This document shows, in pieces, positions 40,533 through 49,300 of a stretch of 60,327 bases of DNA. The stretch spans positions 1 to 60,327 of IMG/VR virus record IMGVR_UViG_3300032288_004972. One strand, given 5' to 3'. A program made the position numbers and the translations under genes. A model generated the notes under the pieces. The model saw nothing but the letters and a program-made list of their open reading frames with translations, was not told where the DNA came from and made no database searches. The stretch's first letter is position 1, and each line of letters starts with the position of its first letter. Source of the stretch: a virus.

Positions 40533-40646
40533 AATTATTCCGTTCTGGTGGTTTTCCCTTCTTCCCCCGTTGGGATAGAAAGTAGAGAGAGAGAGAATTG
40601 TATAGTAAACGGGGGAACTGTGGTTTTCTGCCAGAACGGAATAATT
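40533..40646 (+). promoter_or_regulatory. Conserved 72-nt element with nested inverted repeats, copy 2
   Basis: Outer perfect 16-bp inverted repeats are AATTATTCCGTTCTGG (40533-40548) and CCAGAACGGAATAATT (40631-40646). Inner perfect 10-bp inverted repeats are TTCCCCCGTT (40562-40571) and AACGGGGGAA (40608-40617). TGGTTTTC is repeated directly at 40549 and 40621. The parts 40552-40581 and 40601-40623 are copies of the element at 23643-23714, in the same sense relative to transcription and with the same 19-base spacer. The centre is an AG-rich run. It precedes the late (packaging and virion) genes. Confidence 0.8.
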
Positions 40647-40664
40647 CTTTTCCTAAGTAGCGAA

Positions 40665-40709
40665 ATGTTTTCTTTCTAAAATGAGAAACATTTGTTGTGT
40701 TTTCTTTCT
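40665..40709 (+). promoter_or_regulatory. Paired GTTTTCTTTCT boxes before the late operon
   Basis: GTTTTCTTTCT occurs at 40667-40677 and again at 40699-40709. The first is part of an imperfect inverted repeat with AGAAACATTT (AAATGTTTTCT...). The same T-rich box is seen in the transcription sense before the genes at 25761, 27227 and 54498. A promoter- or activator-associated site is likely. The rest of the gap up to the start at 40752 holds only the ribosome binding site ACAGGAGAGG. Confidence 0.5.
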
Positions 40710-40751
40710 CAATTGGATTTAATCCATTTGCCGTCGAAACAGGAGAGGCCG

Positions 40752-41204
40752 ATGAACATCACACCAGAGCAGTACGAGATCATTGACGCGGTTCGCAAGA
40801 GCAAAGTTATCGAGCGGCAATTTGCTCGATATGTTCAATCGGACAAAACTTTGCCATTCAAAGAATTTTTGCGGAGGCATGCGCCTCGCTCGAGGACGAT
40901 TACAGATTTTGCATATCCGAAGGAGTTTTTGGTTTATGTAAACATTCATCCGAACACCGGGGAGATCTTCAGAATTGGGATGGAGGGTCCGGACCATCCT
41001 TATGACCTGTCCCCGTTTCATAAGCTCAAGAAAGGCGTGCGGAAAAGCTTTTCTGATTTTCTTTTGAGTCGAGGAACACAGAAGAAGATCATTATCAAAG
41101 AAGGAATGTCCTATGATTCTGCCCGGAGGCTATTCTCAGATCTTTTTCACCAGCACAAGAACGACGAACTGAAGTTCGAGGGTGACAATGCCCAAGGAGA
41201 TTGA
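40752..41204 (+). CDS. Protein of unknown function, first late gene
   Basis: From the ATG at 40752 (AGGAGAGG before it) the protein has 150 residues. It starts MNITPEQYEIIDAVRKSKVI and contains KEFLVYVNIHPNTGEIFRIG (beta hairpin) and basic helices (KLKKGVRKSFSDFLLSRGTQ). It is rich in Lys/Arg and could bind nucleic acid. As first gene after the conserved element it may be a late regulator or packaging accessory. No family is recognised. It overlaps the nuclease gene by 17 bases. Confidence 0.6.
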   Translation: MNITPEQYEIIDAVRKSKVIERQFARYVQSDKTLPFKEFLRRHAPRSRTITDFAYPKEFLVYVNIHPNTGEIFRIGMEGPDHPYDLSPFHKLKKGVRKSFSDFLLSRGTQKKIIIKEGMSYDSARRLFSDLFHQHKNDELKFEGDNAQGD

Positions 41205-41616
41205 CCTCAAGCGCTGGTTCCGTTCCAACTGGGCGGGCTGGTTTGAAAGCTACGAACCGCGCCGGGGTTCCGGCGTGGGTTTGCCTGATACGCAGATCGC
41301 AATTGATGGGCTGCTTTGCCCAATCGAGCTCAAGCTCGGGGAGATTGATCCCTACGACGTGGTTTGGTCGTTTGAGGTCAGGCCGGACCAGATTGGCTGG
41401 CACAAGCGCGCTGGGCTGGCAGGCATTGCGACGTTGTTCCTCATCGGCTGCGGCTGGGAAAAGAAAACTCCAAAGCGGTTGGTCCTCGTTGATGGGCTGG
41501 ATATCCGACATTGGCAGGAAGGGCTAGAGATTGGCGGGCCTGCCACAGAGATCACGAACTTGAACCAGATCAACGAATTTGTCCGGCGGGCGCGAAAACG
41601 GCGCAACGGGCTTTAG
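41188..41616 (+). CDS. PD-(D/E)XK nuclease, Holliday-junction-resolvase-like
   Basis: From the ATG at 41188 the protein has 142 residues. WFRSNWAGWFESYEPRRGSG is followed by VGLPDTQIAID (Asp34) and CPIELKLG (Glu47-x-Lys49), the D...ExK catalytic pattern of PD-(D/E)XK nucleases. RPDQIGWHKRAGLAGIATLF follows, as in VRR-NUC and resolvase-like phage nucleases. Position directly before the terminase genes fits resolution of branched replicating DNA before packaging. Confidence 0.75.
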   Translation: MPKEIDLKRWFRSNWAGWFESYEPRRGSGVGLPDTQIAIDGLLCPIELKLGEIDPYDVVWSFEVRPDQIGWHKRAGLAGIATLFLIGCGWEKKTPKRLVLVDGLDIRHWQEGLEIGGPATEITNLNQINEFVRRARKRRNGL

Positions 41617-41628
41617 AAAGATTTCTTT

Positions 41629-41656
41629 TTGTTTGATTCAATATAGCAGGCATAAT
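41629..41656 (+). promoter_or_regulatory. Candidate promoter before the terminase genes
   Basis: TTGTTT (41629-41634), a 16-base spacer and CATAAT (41651-41656) lie in the 72-base gap before the terminase small subunit. The CAGGCATAAT portion is also found in the early leader at 27.26 kb. A GATTC (GANTC methylation site, relevant to GcrA/CcrM) lies within the spacer, but such sites occur by chance. Confidence 0.45.
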
Positions 41657-41688
41657 TTCCCAAAGCTCATCGTTTTGGGGATTTCTTC

Positions 41689-42192
41689 GTGGTTGGGAAG
41701 CTCACGGGTCGAACATACGTCCGTCGGGGATTCAGCGCTGCTGAGTTCGATGAGAATGTGTTCAAGGATATTCTTTTCCGCATGATGAATGGCGAGGCTG
41801 TGACAACGATCACGCAAGAGCCAAACATGCCGCCCTATTCCACATTCAACGCATGGGCAAATTCCTCACCTGAACGCTTCTCCGAATACGCGCGAGCGCG
41901 ACAGATTCAGGCCGATTATTACGCGGACGACACCATCGCGATTGCGGACCACGAGCCTGACAACCAGCGGGCGCGAAATCGCATGGACGCCCGGCGTTGG
42001 CACGCGAGCAAAATTGCTCCGAAGAAATACGGCGAGCGCATCCAAAACGAGATCAACGCGAGCATTGAACAGAAGTTCAAAGTTGATCTTTCTTCAATGA
42101 CGAGCGAGGTGCGTGAAGAGCTCAAGCGAAATCTCCTTGCGCAGATGAAGAGCCCGCAGACCATCGACGGCGACTACAAGGTCGAGAAATGA
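41689..42192 (+). CDS. terS: Terminase small subunit
   Basis: The 167-residue protein starts with GTG (GGGGA upstream). It has NVFKDILFRMMNGEAVTTIT and PNMPPYSTFNAWANSSPERF (helix-turn-helix), then EYARARQIQADYYADDTIAI, ADHEPDNQRARNRMDARRW and ASKIAPKKYGERIQNE. This is the Terminase_small_2-like pattern of proteins that recognise the packaging start. Its stop overlaps the large-subunit start. A C-terminal basic helix precedes the end. Confidence 0.88.
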   Translation: MVGKLTGRTYVRRGFSAAEFDENVFKDILFRMMNGEAVTTITQEPNMPPYSTFNAWANSSPERFSEYARARQIQADYYADDTIAIADHEPDNQRARNRMDARRWHASKIAPKKYGERIQNEINASIEQKFKVDLSSMTSEVREELKRNLLAQMKSPQTIDGDYKVEK

Positions 42193-43826
42193 TGGACGCA
42201 AACTCCACGATCGATGATCTTCTCGACAGAGTGTCGCCAATCGACTTGCTGAACGAGATCGATCGCTGCGAGTATGAAGAAAACTTCTATGAGTTTTTCC
42301 GCGCCGGTTGGAAATACATCGACCCCGGCACGTTCGTTGATGGTCTTCCGCTTGAAGCCGTCACCGAGCATTTGCAAGCTGTCGCTGCCGGAGATATCAA
42401 GCGCCTCATCATCAACATTCCTCCGCGCATGTCCAAGAGCTCGATGGTTTCAGTGAGCTTCCCTGCTTGGGTTTGGGCACAGCGCCACGAAACGCCAACG
42501 TCTGGTCCGGGAGTTCAATTCCTCCATGCGTCATACTCGCAACAGCTTTCGCTCAGAGATTCTGTCAAATGTCGCCGTCTCATCGACTCTCCTTGGTATC
42601 AATCTCTTTGGGGTGACAGATATCGCCTCACGAGTGATCAAAACACAAAGACGCGCTTTGACAACAGCAGAACTGGATCACGTCTTTGCACCTCTGTTGG
42701 ATCAACCCTCACTGGTGAAGGCGGCAACATCATCATCGTCGACGACCCCAACGCCGCTCAAGAGGCCTTCAGCGAAGCAACCATAGCCACCACCATCGAA
42801 TGGTGGGACACTGCGTTGAGCACGCGCCTCAACGACCCCAAGAGCGGCGCATTCATCATCATTCAGCAGCGCCTCGCGGAAGATGATTTGACCGGACACA
42901 TCCTCAGCACGAGCAAGGACGATTGGACGCACTTGATGCTGCCAATGCGCTACGAGCCTGAGCGTTCGTTCAAGACTGTCATTGGTTGGGAAGACTGGCG
43001 CACGGAGCCGGGCGAATTGCTTTGGCCCGATCGTTTTGGTGAGAAGGAAGTTCGCGCCCTCGAGAACACGCTCGGCCCGTTCGCTGCCGCTGGCCAATTG
43101 CAGCAGCGCCCAGAGGTCAAGGGCGGCGGCGTCATTCGCCGCGAGGACTGGATTGAGTGGGAACACGAGACGTTCCCGATGTTTGATTACATCTTGGCTT
43201 CTCTCGACACCGCTTACACCGAGAAGACCGAGAATGATCCTTCCGCGATGACGCTTTGGGGCGTCTTCACCTCGGAGCCTTTTGCGCATGCAACGAGGTC
43301 TGTCGGCGCGAGCGGCGAGGAAGTCCGCATCACGCGCAGCTACGTTCAGCCGAATCCAAAGGTGATGATGATCCATGCGTGGCAGGATCGCCTGCCGTTG
43401 CACGAGCTCGTTCAGAAGGTGGGCGAAAGCTGCAAGCGCTTCAAGGTTGACAAGTTGCTCGTCGAGAACAAAGCGGCGGGCATTTCTGTTGCGCAGGAGA
43501 TTCGTCGGCTGTTCGGCAATGCGGACTGGGCAACGCAGCTGATGGACACTGGCAATCAGGACAAGCTCGCAAGGCTCTATTCTGTTCAGCATTTGTTCTC
43601 TGAAGGAATGGTCTACGCGCCCGACAGAGCATGGGCCGACATGGTCATCACGCAATGCGCTGTGTTCCCGAAAGGCAAGCACGACGACCTCGTCGACACC
43701 GTTTCGCAAGCCATGCGCTATCTTCGCACGACCGGCATGCTTCAGCGCTCTGAGGAGATTCAAGAAGAGATTGGCTCCTCGATGCAGCACGCAGGCCGTG
43801 CGCCTGCTCCACTTTATTCGGTGTGA
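42189..43826 (+). CDS. terL: Terminase large subunit
   Basis: The 545-residue packaging motor has an ATPase motif NIPPRMSKSS (residues 76-85, a Walker A variant with S instead of G), a Walker B IIIVDDPNA near 181-189 and a coupling-like IIIQQRLAEDDLTGHI. The nuclease half has ILASLDTAYTEKTENDPSAM (first catalytic Asp) and KGKHDDLVDTVSQAMRYL (final Asp). A large central part with LLWPDRFGEKEVRALENTLG is typical. It would translocate DNA into the prohead and cut it. Its start overlaps terS. Confidence 0.95.
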   Translation: MMDANSTIDDLLDRVSPIDLLNEIDRCEYEENFYEFFRAGWKYIDPGTFVDGLPLEAVTEHLQAVAAGDIKRLIINIPPRMSKSSMVSVSFPAWVWAQRHETPTSGPGVQFLHASYSQQLSLRDSVKCRRLIDSPWYQSLWGDRYRLTSDQNTKTRFDNSRTGSRLCTSVGSTLTGEGGNIIIVDDPNAAQEAFSEATIATTIEWWDTALSTRLNDPKSGAFIIIQQRLAEDDLTGHILSTSKDDWTHLMLPMRYEPERSFKTVIGWEDWRTEPGELLWPDRFGEKEVRALENTLGPFAAAGQLQQRPEVKGGGVIRREDWIEWEHETFPMFDYILASLDTAYTEKTENDPSAMTLWGVFTSEPFAHATRSVGASGEEVRITRSYVQPNPKVMMIHAWQDRLPLHELVQKVGESCKRFKVDKLLVENKAAGISVAQEIRRLFGNADWATQLMDTGNQDKLARLYSVQHLFSEGMVYAPDRAWADMVITQCAVFPKGKHDDLVDTVSQAMRYLRTTGMLQRSEEIQEEIGSSMQHAGRAPAPLYSV

Positions 43827-43828
43827 CA

Positions 43829-44050
43829 ATGGCTGACTTCGTTCAACTCCCAGCCAGTGCGTTCGTCGAGTGCGAGCGCAAGCCCGTTGGCCCGATGCTG
43901 GGAATGTATCGGGTTGAGGTCGTTGGCCGCGAGCCGCACGATTACGCTCGGGTCTACAACATTCACGCGAAGACGGAGCACATCGCCGTCAACGATGCGT
44001 TCCAGAGATTCCACGAAGAGATCTCTGAACTCATCAACAAGAAGGATTGA
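43829..44050 (+). CDS. Small protein between terminase and portal
   Basis: A 73-residue protein starting MADFVQLPASAFVECERKPV with a mixed alpha/beta pattern; HDYARVYNIHAKTEHIAVND is its central beta part. It ends 4 bases before the portal start. A head-related accessory is inferred from place alone. No family is recognised. Confidence 0.65.
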   Translation: MADFVQLPASAFVECERKPVGPMLGMYRVEVVGREPHDYARVYNIHAKTEHIAVNDAFQRFHEEISELINKKD

Positions 44051-44054
44051 TCAA

Positions 44055-46373
44055 ATGGCATCACCCACCGGCCTCGGCGCGCTGCGCCTTGTTCAACCTG
44101 AACAGCCTTCGTTGTTTGAAGAGGCGAGCGACATCATCATTGAGCACGACGAGGGCCAGCCCTCGAACAACGTCGACGAGAAAGGCAACCTCATCTCGAT
44201 CGAGCACGCTGATGGCTCTATCACCATTTCGCTCGATGGCAATCCGCTGAAGTCTGCGGAGACCAGTGCCAACGATGATTGGTTCCGCAACCTCGCTGAA
44301 GAGATCCCGGACGGAACGCTTTACGCCATTGCTGATGGCTTGCTGCGTGGCATCAACGATGACATCGCCTCACGTCAAGAATGGATTGAGGATCGTGCGC
44401 AGGGCATCAAGCTGCTCGGCCTGAAGGTCGAAGTGCCCGGCACCGGAGGCAGCGCGGACGGTGCGCCGGTTGAAGGCATGAGCCGCGTGCGTCATCCGCT
44501 GTTGCTTGAGGCTGTGCTTCGCTTTCAAGCCAATGCGCGGTCTGAGTTCTTGCCGACGGACGGACCGACCAAGATCCGCCTCGACGACAACAATGCTGAC
44601 CTGCCCGAGGACCAGCTGGCCAATGCGTTCCAAAAGGACATCAATCATTACCTCACGGTGACGGCGAGCGAATACTACCCCGACACGGACCGCATGTTCC
44701 TGTTGCTCGGTTTCGGGGGCACGCAGTTCAAGAAGGTTTACTACTGCCCGCTGCGCCAGCGCCCGGTCAGCGAGACGGTCGACGCAGACGATTTGATCGT
44801 CAACAATGCAGCGACGGACCTCGAGAACGCTCGGCGCAAGACGCACCGAATCTTCATGCGGCCTTCGGTCGTCAAGCGCATGCAGCTGCTCGGTGTTTAC
44901 AAAGACATTGACCTCGGCATGCCGCGCGAAGCAACCCTCGATGCGGCGCAGCAAGAAAAGAACGAGCAGCAAGGAATCTCGCAGACCTCGATGAACCCCG
45001 ACGACCGCGATCGGGAGATTTACGAATGCTATTGCGAGCTCGACATTCCCGGCTTCGAGCACAAGTTCAAGGGCAAGCCCTCCGGGCTTGAAGTTCCCTA
45101 CCGCGTGACGATTGACGTTTCATCGCGGGAGATCCTCTCGCTGGTGCGGGACTACAACGAGGACACCAAGGAGCTTCCCGTTCAGCGCAAGACTTTCGTC
45201 AAATACACTTTCGTTCCCGGCCTCGGTTTCTACGACATTGGCCTACTCCACATTCTGGGCAACACAACGAATGCGGTGACAGCAGCATGGCGAGAGATGT
45301 TGGATGCAGGCATGTTCGCGAACTTCCCCGGCTTCCTGATGGCCGACACAGGCGGACGCCAAAACACCAACATCTTCCGCGTGCCTCCGGGCGGCGGGGC
45401 GCTGGTCAAGACGGGCGGGATGCCGATCAATCAGGCAGTGATGCCGTTGCCCTACAAGGAGCCCGGCCCAGCGTTGATGTCTCTTGTGACGAACATGGTT
45501 GAAACTGGCCAGCGTGTCGGCGGCACAGCGGAGCTCGCTGTGGGCGAAGGCAGGCAGGACGCACCTGTCGGCACGACGCTCGCGATGATCGATCAAGCTG
45601 TGAAGATCCTCAACTCCGTTCACAAGCGCATGCATACTTCGCAATCAGAAGAACTTGAACTGATCGTTCAATGCTTCCGCGAGAATCCAGAGAGCTTCTG
45701 GAAGCGCAACCGCAGGCCTGCAACCTCGTGGGATCAAACGACGTTCGAGCGCGCCTTGAACAATTACAATCTCATTCCGCAAGCCGATCCGAACACTTCC
45801 TCGCAGACGCAGCGCATCATGAAGATCATGGGCCTCAAGCAGCTGCAGGCAGGCAATCCAAATCTGTACAATGCCGTTGCGGTTGACACCGCCGCGCTGC
45901 AAGCGCTGGGCTGGTCCAACCCTGAGCGCTTCATGAAGCCGAAGGATCAGATCGAGCAGATGCCTCCTGAGATGATCAAGGAGATCGAAAAGCTGAAGCT
46001 CGAAAAGCAGAAAGCGGATGCGCTGACAATGCGGGCTCAATCTGATGCCAAGCGCAATGATGCGCAGGCAGCGCTCGATCAGGCAAGGCTGATGATTGAT
46101 TCGCAGCCGGAAGCTCAGGAGCAGCAAGACCCGGCAAAGATGTTGGACGCTGAGACCAAAGCGAAGATGGCCGACGTCAAGATCCAAGAGGTTGCGGTCA
46201 AGGCGGCGGACGCACACCTCGATGCGCAGAACCGTGCAGCGGATCGCGAGAGCCGCGAGCGCGTTGCGTTGGCAAAGATCGTTCAGGATGCATTGCAGCA
46301 CCCTGAAGGTCTCGGCGGGGTTCAGAACATTCTGACGCCGGATTATCTCCGTCAAATGAAGGAAGACAATTGA
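44055..46373 (+). CDS. Portal protein
   Basis: The 772-residue protein is read from the ATG at 44055. Its size is close to P22-type portals. SRVRHPLLLEAVLRFQANAR near residue 140, LLLGFGGTQFKKVYYCPLRQ, GFYDIGLLHILGNTTNAVTA and REMLDAGMFANFPGFLMADT are typical of podophage portals. The C-terminal 150 residues are a long Gln/Ala/Lys-rich coil (KLEKQKADALTMRAQSDAKR), as in barrel-forming portals. It follows terL and precedes the polyvalent virion protein, forming the DNA entry vertex. Confidence 0.9.
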   Translation: MASPTGLGALRLVQPEQPSLFEEASDIIIEHDEGQPSNNVDEKGNLISIEHADGSITISLDGNPLKSAETSANDDWFRNLAEEIPDGTLYAIADGLLRGINDDIASRQEWIEDRAQGIKLLGLKVEVPGTGGSADGAPVEGMSRVRHPLLLEAVLRFQANARSEFLPTDGPTKIRLDDNNADLPEDQLANAFQKDINHYLTVTASEYYPDTDRMFLLLGFGGTQFKKVYYCPLRQRPVSETVDADDLIVNNAATDLENARRKTHRIFMRPSVVKRMQLLGVYKDIDLGMPREATLDAAQQEKNEQQGISQTSMNPDDRDREIYECYCELDIPGFEHKFKGKPSGLEVPYRVTIDVSSREILSLVRDYNEDTKELPVQRKTFVKYTFVPGLGFYDIGLLHILGNTTNAVTAAWREMLDAGMFANFPGFLMADTGGRQNTNIFRVPPGGGALVKTGGMPINQAVMPLPYKEPGPALMSLVTNMVETGQRVGGTAELAVGEGRQDAPVGTTLAMIDQAVKILNSVHKRMHTSQSEELELIVQCFRENPESFWKRNRRPATSWDQTTFERALNNYNLIPQADPNTSSQTQRIMKIMGLKQLQAGNPNLYNAVAVDTAALQALGWSNPERFMKPKDQIEQMPPEMIKEIEKLKLEKQKADALTMRAQSDAKRNDAQAALDQARLMIDSQPEAQEQQDPAKMLDAETKAKMADVKIQEVAVKAADAHLDAQNRAADRESRERVALAKIVQDALQHPEGLGGVQNILTPDYLRQMKEDN

Positions 46374-49300
46374 TGGACAAGTCGGCGCGCGCAGCACTGT
46401 TGACGCTCAAAGGGATCGCCCGCGAAAAGCTGCAGGCTGGCGGCAAGCCGAAATATGTTGAGCGTGCGTTGCCGCCGTCCCCGGCGTTGGTCCAGTTGAA
46501 CGATGGATCAATGAGCGGGTTCGATCCGACGGAAGCCGCGTTGCGCATCGTCCGTGAGTTGAGCATTCCGGTGCCCATCAAGCGCTCGTCCGCGCAAGCC
46601 GCTCCAGAGCCCCTCCAGCGGCAGGAGCCGATGGCCTATGCGCCCGCCCAGCGCCGGGAGTCTCTGCGCCCTCTGCCCCCGTCCACGCCCGCTGCAATGC
46701 CGCTTCCGAGCCCCGAGCCCGTCGAGCGCGAAGAAACGCTCTGGGACATTTACAATCGAACCGGCAATGCGGCGGACTTCGTGCGTGCTGACGAGGAGAT
46801 GATGGCCCGCCAGCCGATGCAATATGGCGGCGTGCCGGAGGAAGGGGAAGTTCCGCGCAACTTCGCTGATGCGCAACGGATGATGGAAGAGCGCCGGGCA
46901 GCAGAGCTCGCGCAATCCCAAGCCGCATTGCAAGCGGAGCTCGGCCAGCTTCAGGCAACTCCTGAATGGCAGGCGAAGACCGCTGAAGAGATCAATCGTC
47001 AGAGCTTCTCCCCGGAGCGCCTGCAATCGATGACGCCTCCGACCACGGCGGAATCGCTGGGCCTGCCGTCATTCACGACGCCGCAGCAGCAAAACCTCGA
47101 GAGCAACAATGCGGTGGCCATGGCGCGGGCGCTCGAGAATGCGCAGAACCGACAGGAGCTTGGCGCGGCGCTGAAGGAGACTTGGCCCGTCAAGTTGGTT
47201 GAGGACACGGTTGCGGCCGCAAAGATGCCGGGCGAGGCATTGGCCGGTCGCTTCGATCCGCAAAAGGACCCTGAGCGTGCTGTCAAGGGGATGTTCGACC
47301 TCGCAGGCGTCGTCACGTCAGGCGGATTGCCGCTTGCCTCGCGCGATCCGAACCAGCTGAATGTTTTGGCAGGTGTGCGGGCGAAGACAGCGGACACCAA
47401 AAAGCTCGAGCTTGCGCAAACGATGCGTGATGAAGGCGTGCCCGTCGAAAAGATTTGGCAGGAAACTGGCTGGTGGAATGCGCCGGATGGCAAATGGCGG
47501 TTTGAGATTCCGGACCAGTCGATGGAAGTCGGGCATATTCCGCGTTTCGCTGCCAAGCCGATGGAAAGCGCGATCATTCATCCGCAACTGTTCAAAGCTT
47601 ACCCTGAGTTGCTCGACATGCCGATTCGGCAGCAGGATCTTGGTCTTGACGGTCCCGGCGGATTCTATCAACCCGGCCCGAACAACACTCTCGGTTACAT
47701 TGTTGTCAACTCGCAGCTTGATCCGGAGCGCGCAAGGTCTGTCGCGTTGCATGAAATCCAGCATGCCGTTCAACACATCGAGAAGTTCTCAGCGGGCGCT
47801 GCTCCCGAAATGTTCCAGTTCGATGCGGCGACCATCAACAAGCTGAAAGAGAACCGCGCCGCACTTGAGCAAGCGTCCGATGTTCACAACCTCGTCGCTC
47901 AGGGCTACAATTTTGACGACGCGCTCGCTGCGTTGAAAAAGTCTTACGGCGAGGACTGGCTTCCGCAGGCGGACCAATATGCATTGGCCGATCCGCAGCG
48001 CCTCGCAAAGAACATCGACGACATCAACCTCGCCCTTCAACTGCCGCGCCGTGGCGGATTGGAAGGATACTCGAGGACCGCAGGCGAAGTCGAAGCGCGC
48101 AATGTTCAAGAGCGTGCGGGTCCGGGACCGCGTAATCCTGATTACGAAATGTACTCTCGAGACCAAATGGAAGCGAACCGCGAGCAATCTCCCGGCATGA
48201 CGCAGGAGTTTGGCCCGCGTGAGCAAGTGTTCCGTTCGTGGGATGATCTTTATGGCGCTCCGTCAATGTCCGCCGCGCCAGAGGCTCCGCCCCGCAATCT
48301 GAACGACATTGGCCTTTATTCCTTCGGCCAAGAGTCCGCCGCTGCTTTGCCGCAGGCACGCGGCACTCCGCAACAGATGAAAGCAATGCTCGAGCGCGCG
48401 GGCGTCAAGCCTGACGAACTAAAAGGCTTCGACGAAGCGTTCGCAGGACAAAAGCAGATCACCCGTGAGCAGGCGGCTGCGTTCTTTGAAGAGCGGATGC
48501 CAAAGATTGAGGAGAAGGTGCTTGGGGCGAGACCTCCCTTGAATGCTGACGAATTGTTTGAATATGAAACTTTAAGTCGGCGGTTTAATGATCGCGATAT
48601 GAGCCTAAATCTTGACGACGCCACAAGGATGGCCGAGTTGCAAATGAAAAAAGACAGGCTCCCGCAGGCGTTTGCACCTTCAAAATATGAAGAATACACC
48701 ATCCCCGGCAGCGAGAACTATCGTGAAGTTCTTTTGAAGCTGCCTCCGCAATGGCAACCGAAAATTGAAGAGAAGTTCGGTCGTTTCGGTTTCACTGGCC
48801 CGGATGGGCAATATCGAGAGTATTGGACCCGACAGCAAGCAGAGCAGGCCTCTCGTTCTACTCTTCGCATGGATGCCTCGCAGTTCGTTTCCTCTCACTG
48901 GGACGACCCGAATGTTTTGGCTCACCTTCGAATGGCCGATCGCTATGGGCCGAATGGCGAGCGCATGCTGCACGTCGAGGAAATGCAATCCGATTGGGCG
49001 CAGGCGGGGCGGAAGGAAGGGTTTAAAAAGGACGGCCCTGATCCTTACGAGGAATATCGCGCATTCACCAAAAAAATGAACGAGGACTGGATCGAGCAGC
49101 ACGCAAAACAGGCGTTCGAGAATAATCCGGGAGCTTTCGACAATCTCGATGCAGCAAAAGAATTAGCAGCTGTTGCAGCGCGCGGAATGACGGATGATCG
49201 TATGGCCGCAATCATGGGCCGATCGGAAGAATTCAAAAGGGTTTACGACGCGGTTAACAAGAACCGAGTAAACTCCGCCCCCTACGTCACCAACACTGCC

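Noticed and set aside
42702-43829. Long open frame on the minus strand opposite the terminase large subunit
   Set aside because: It mirrors codon positions of a well-supported gene, has low-complexity His/Arg/Leu composition and no ribosome binding site or family features. Similar long antisense frames opposite the primase-helicase, portal and ejection genes were rejected for the same reason.
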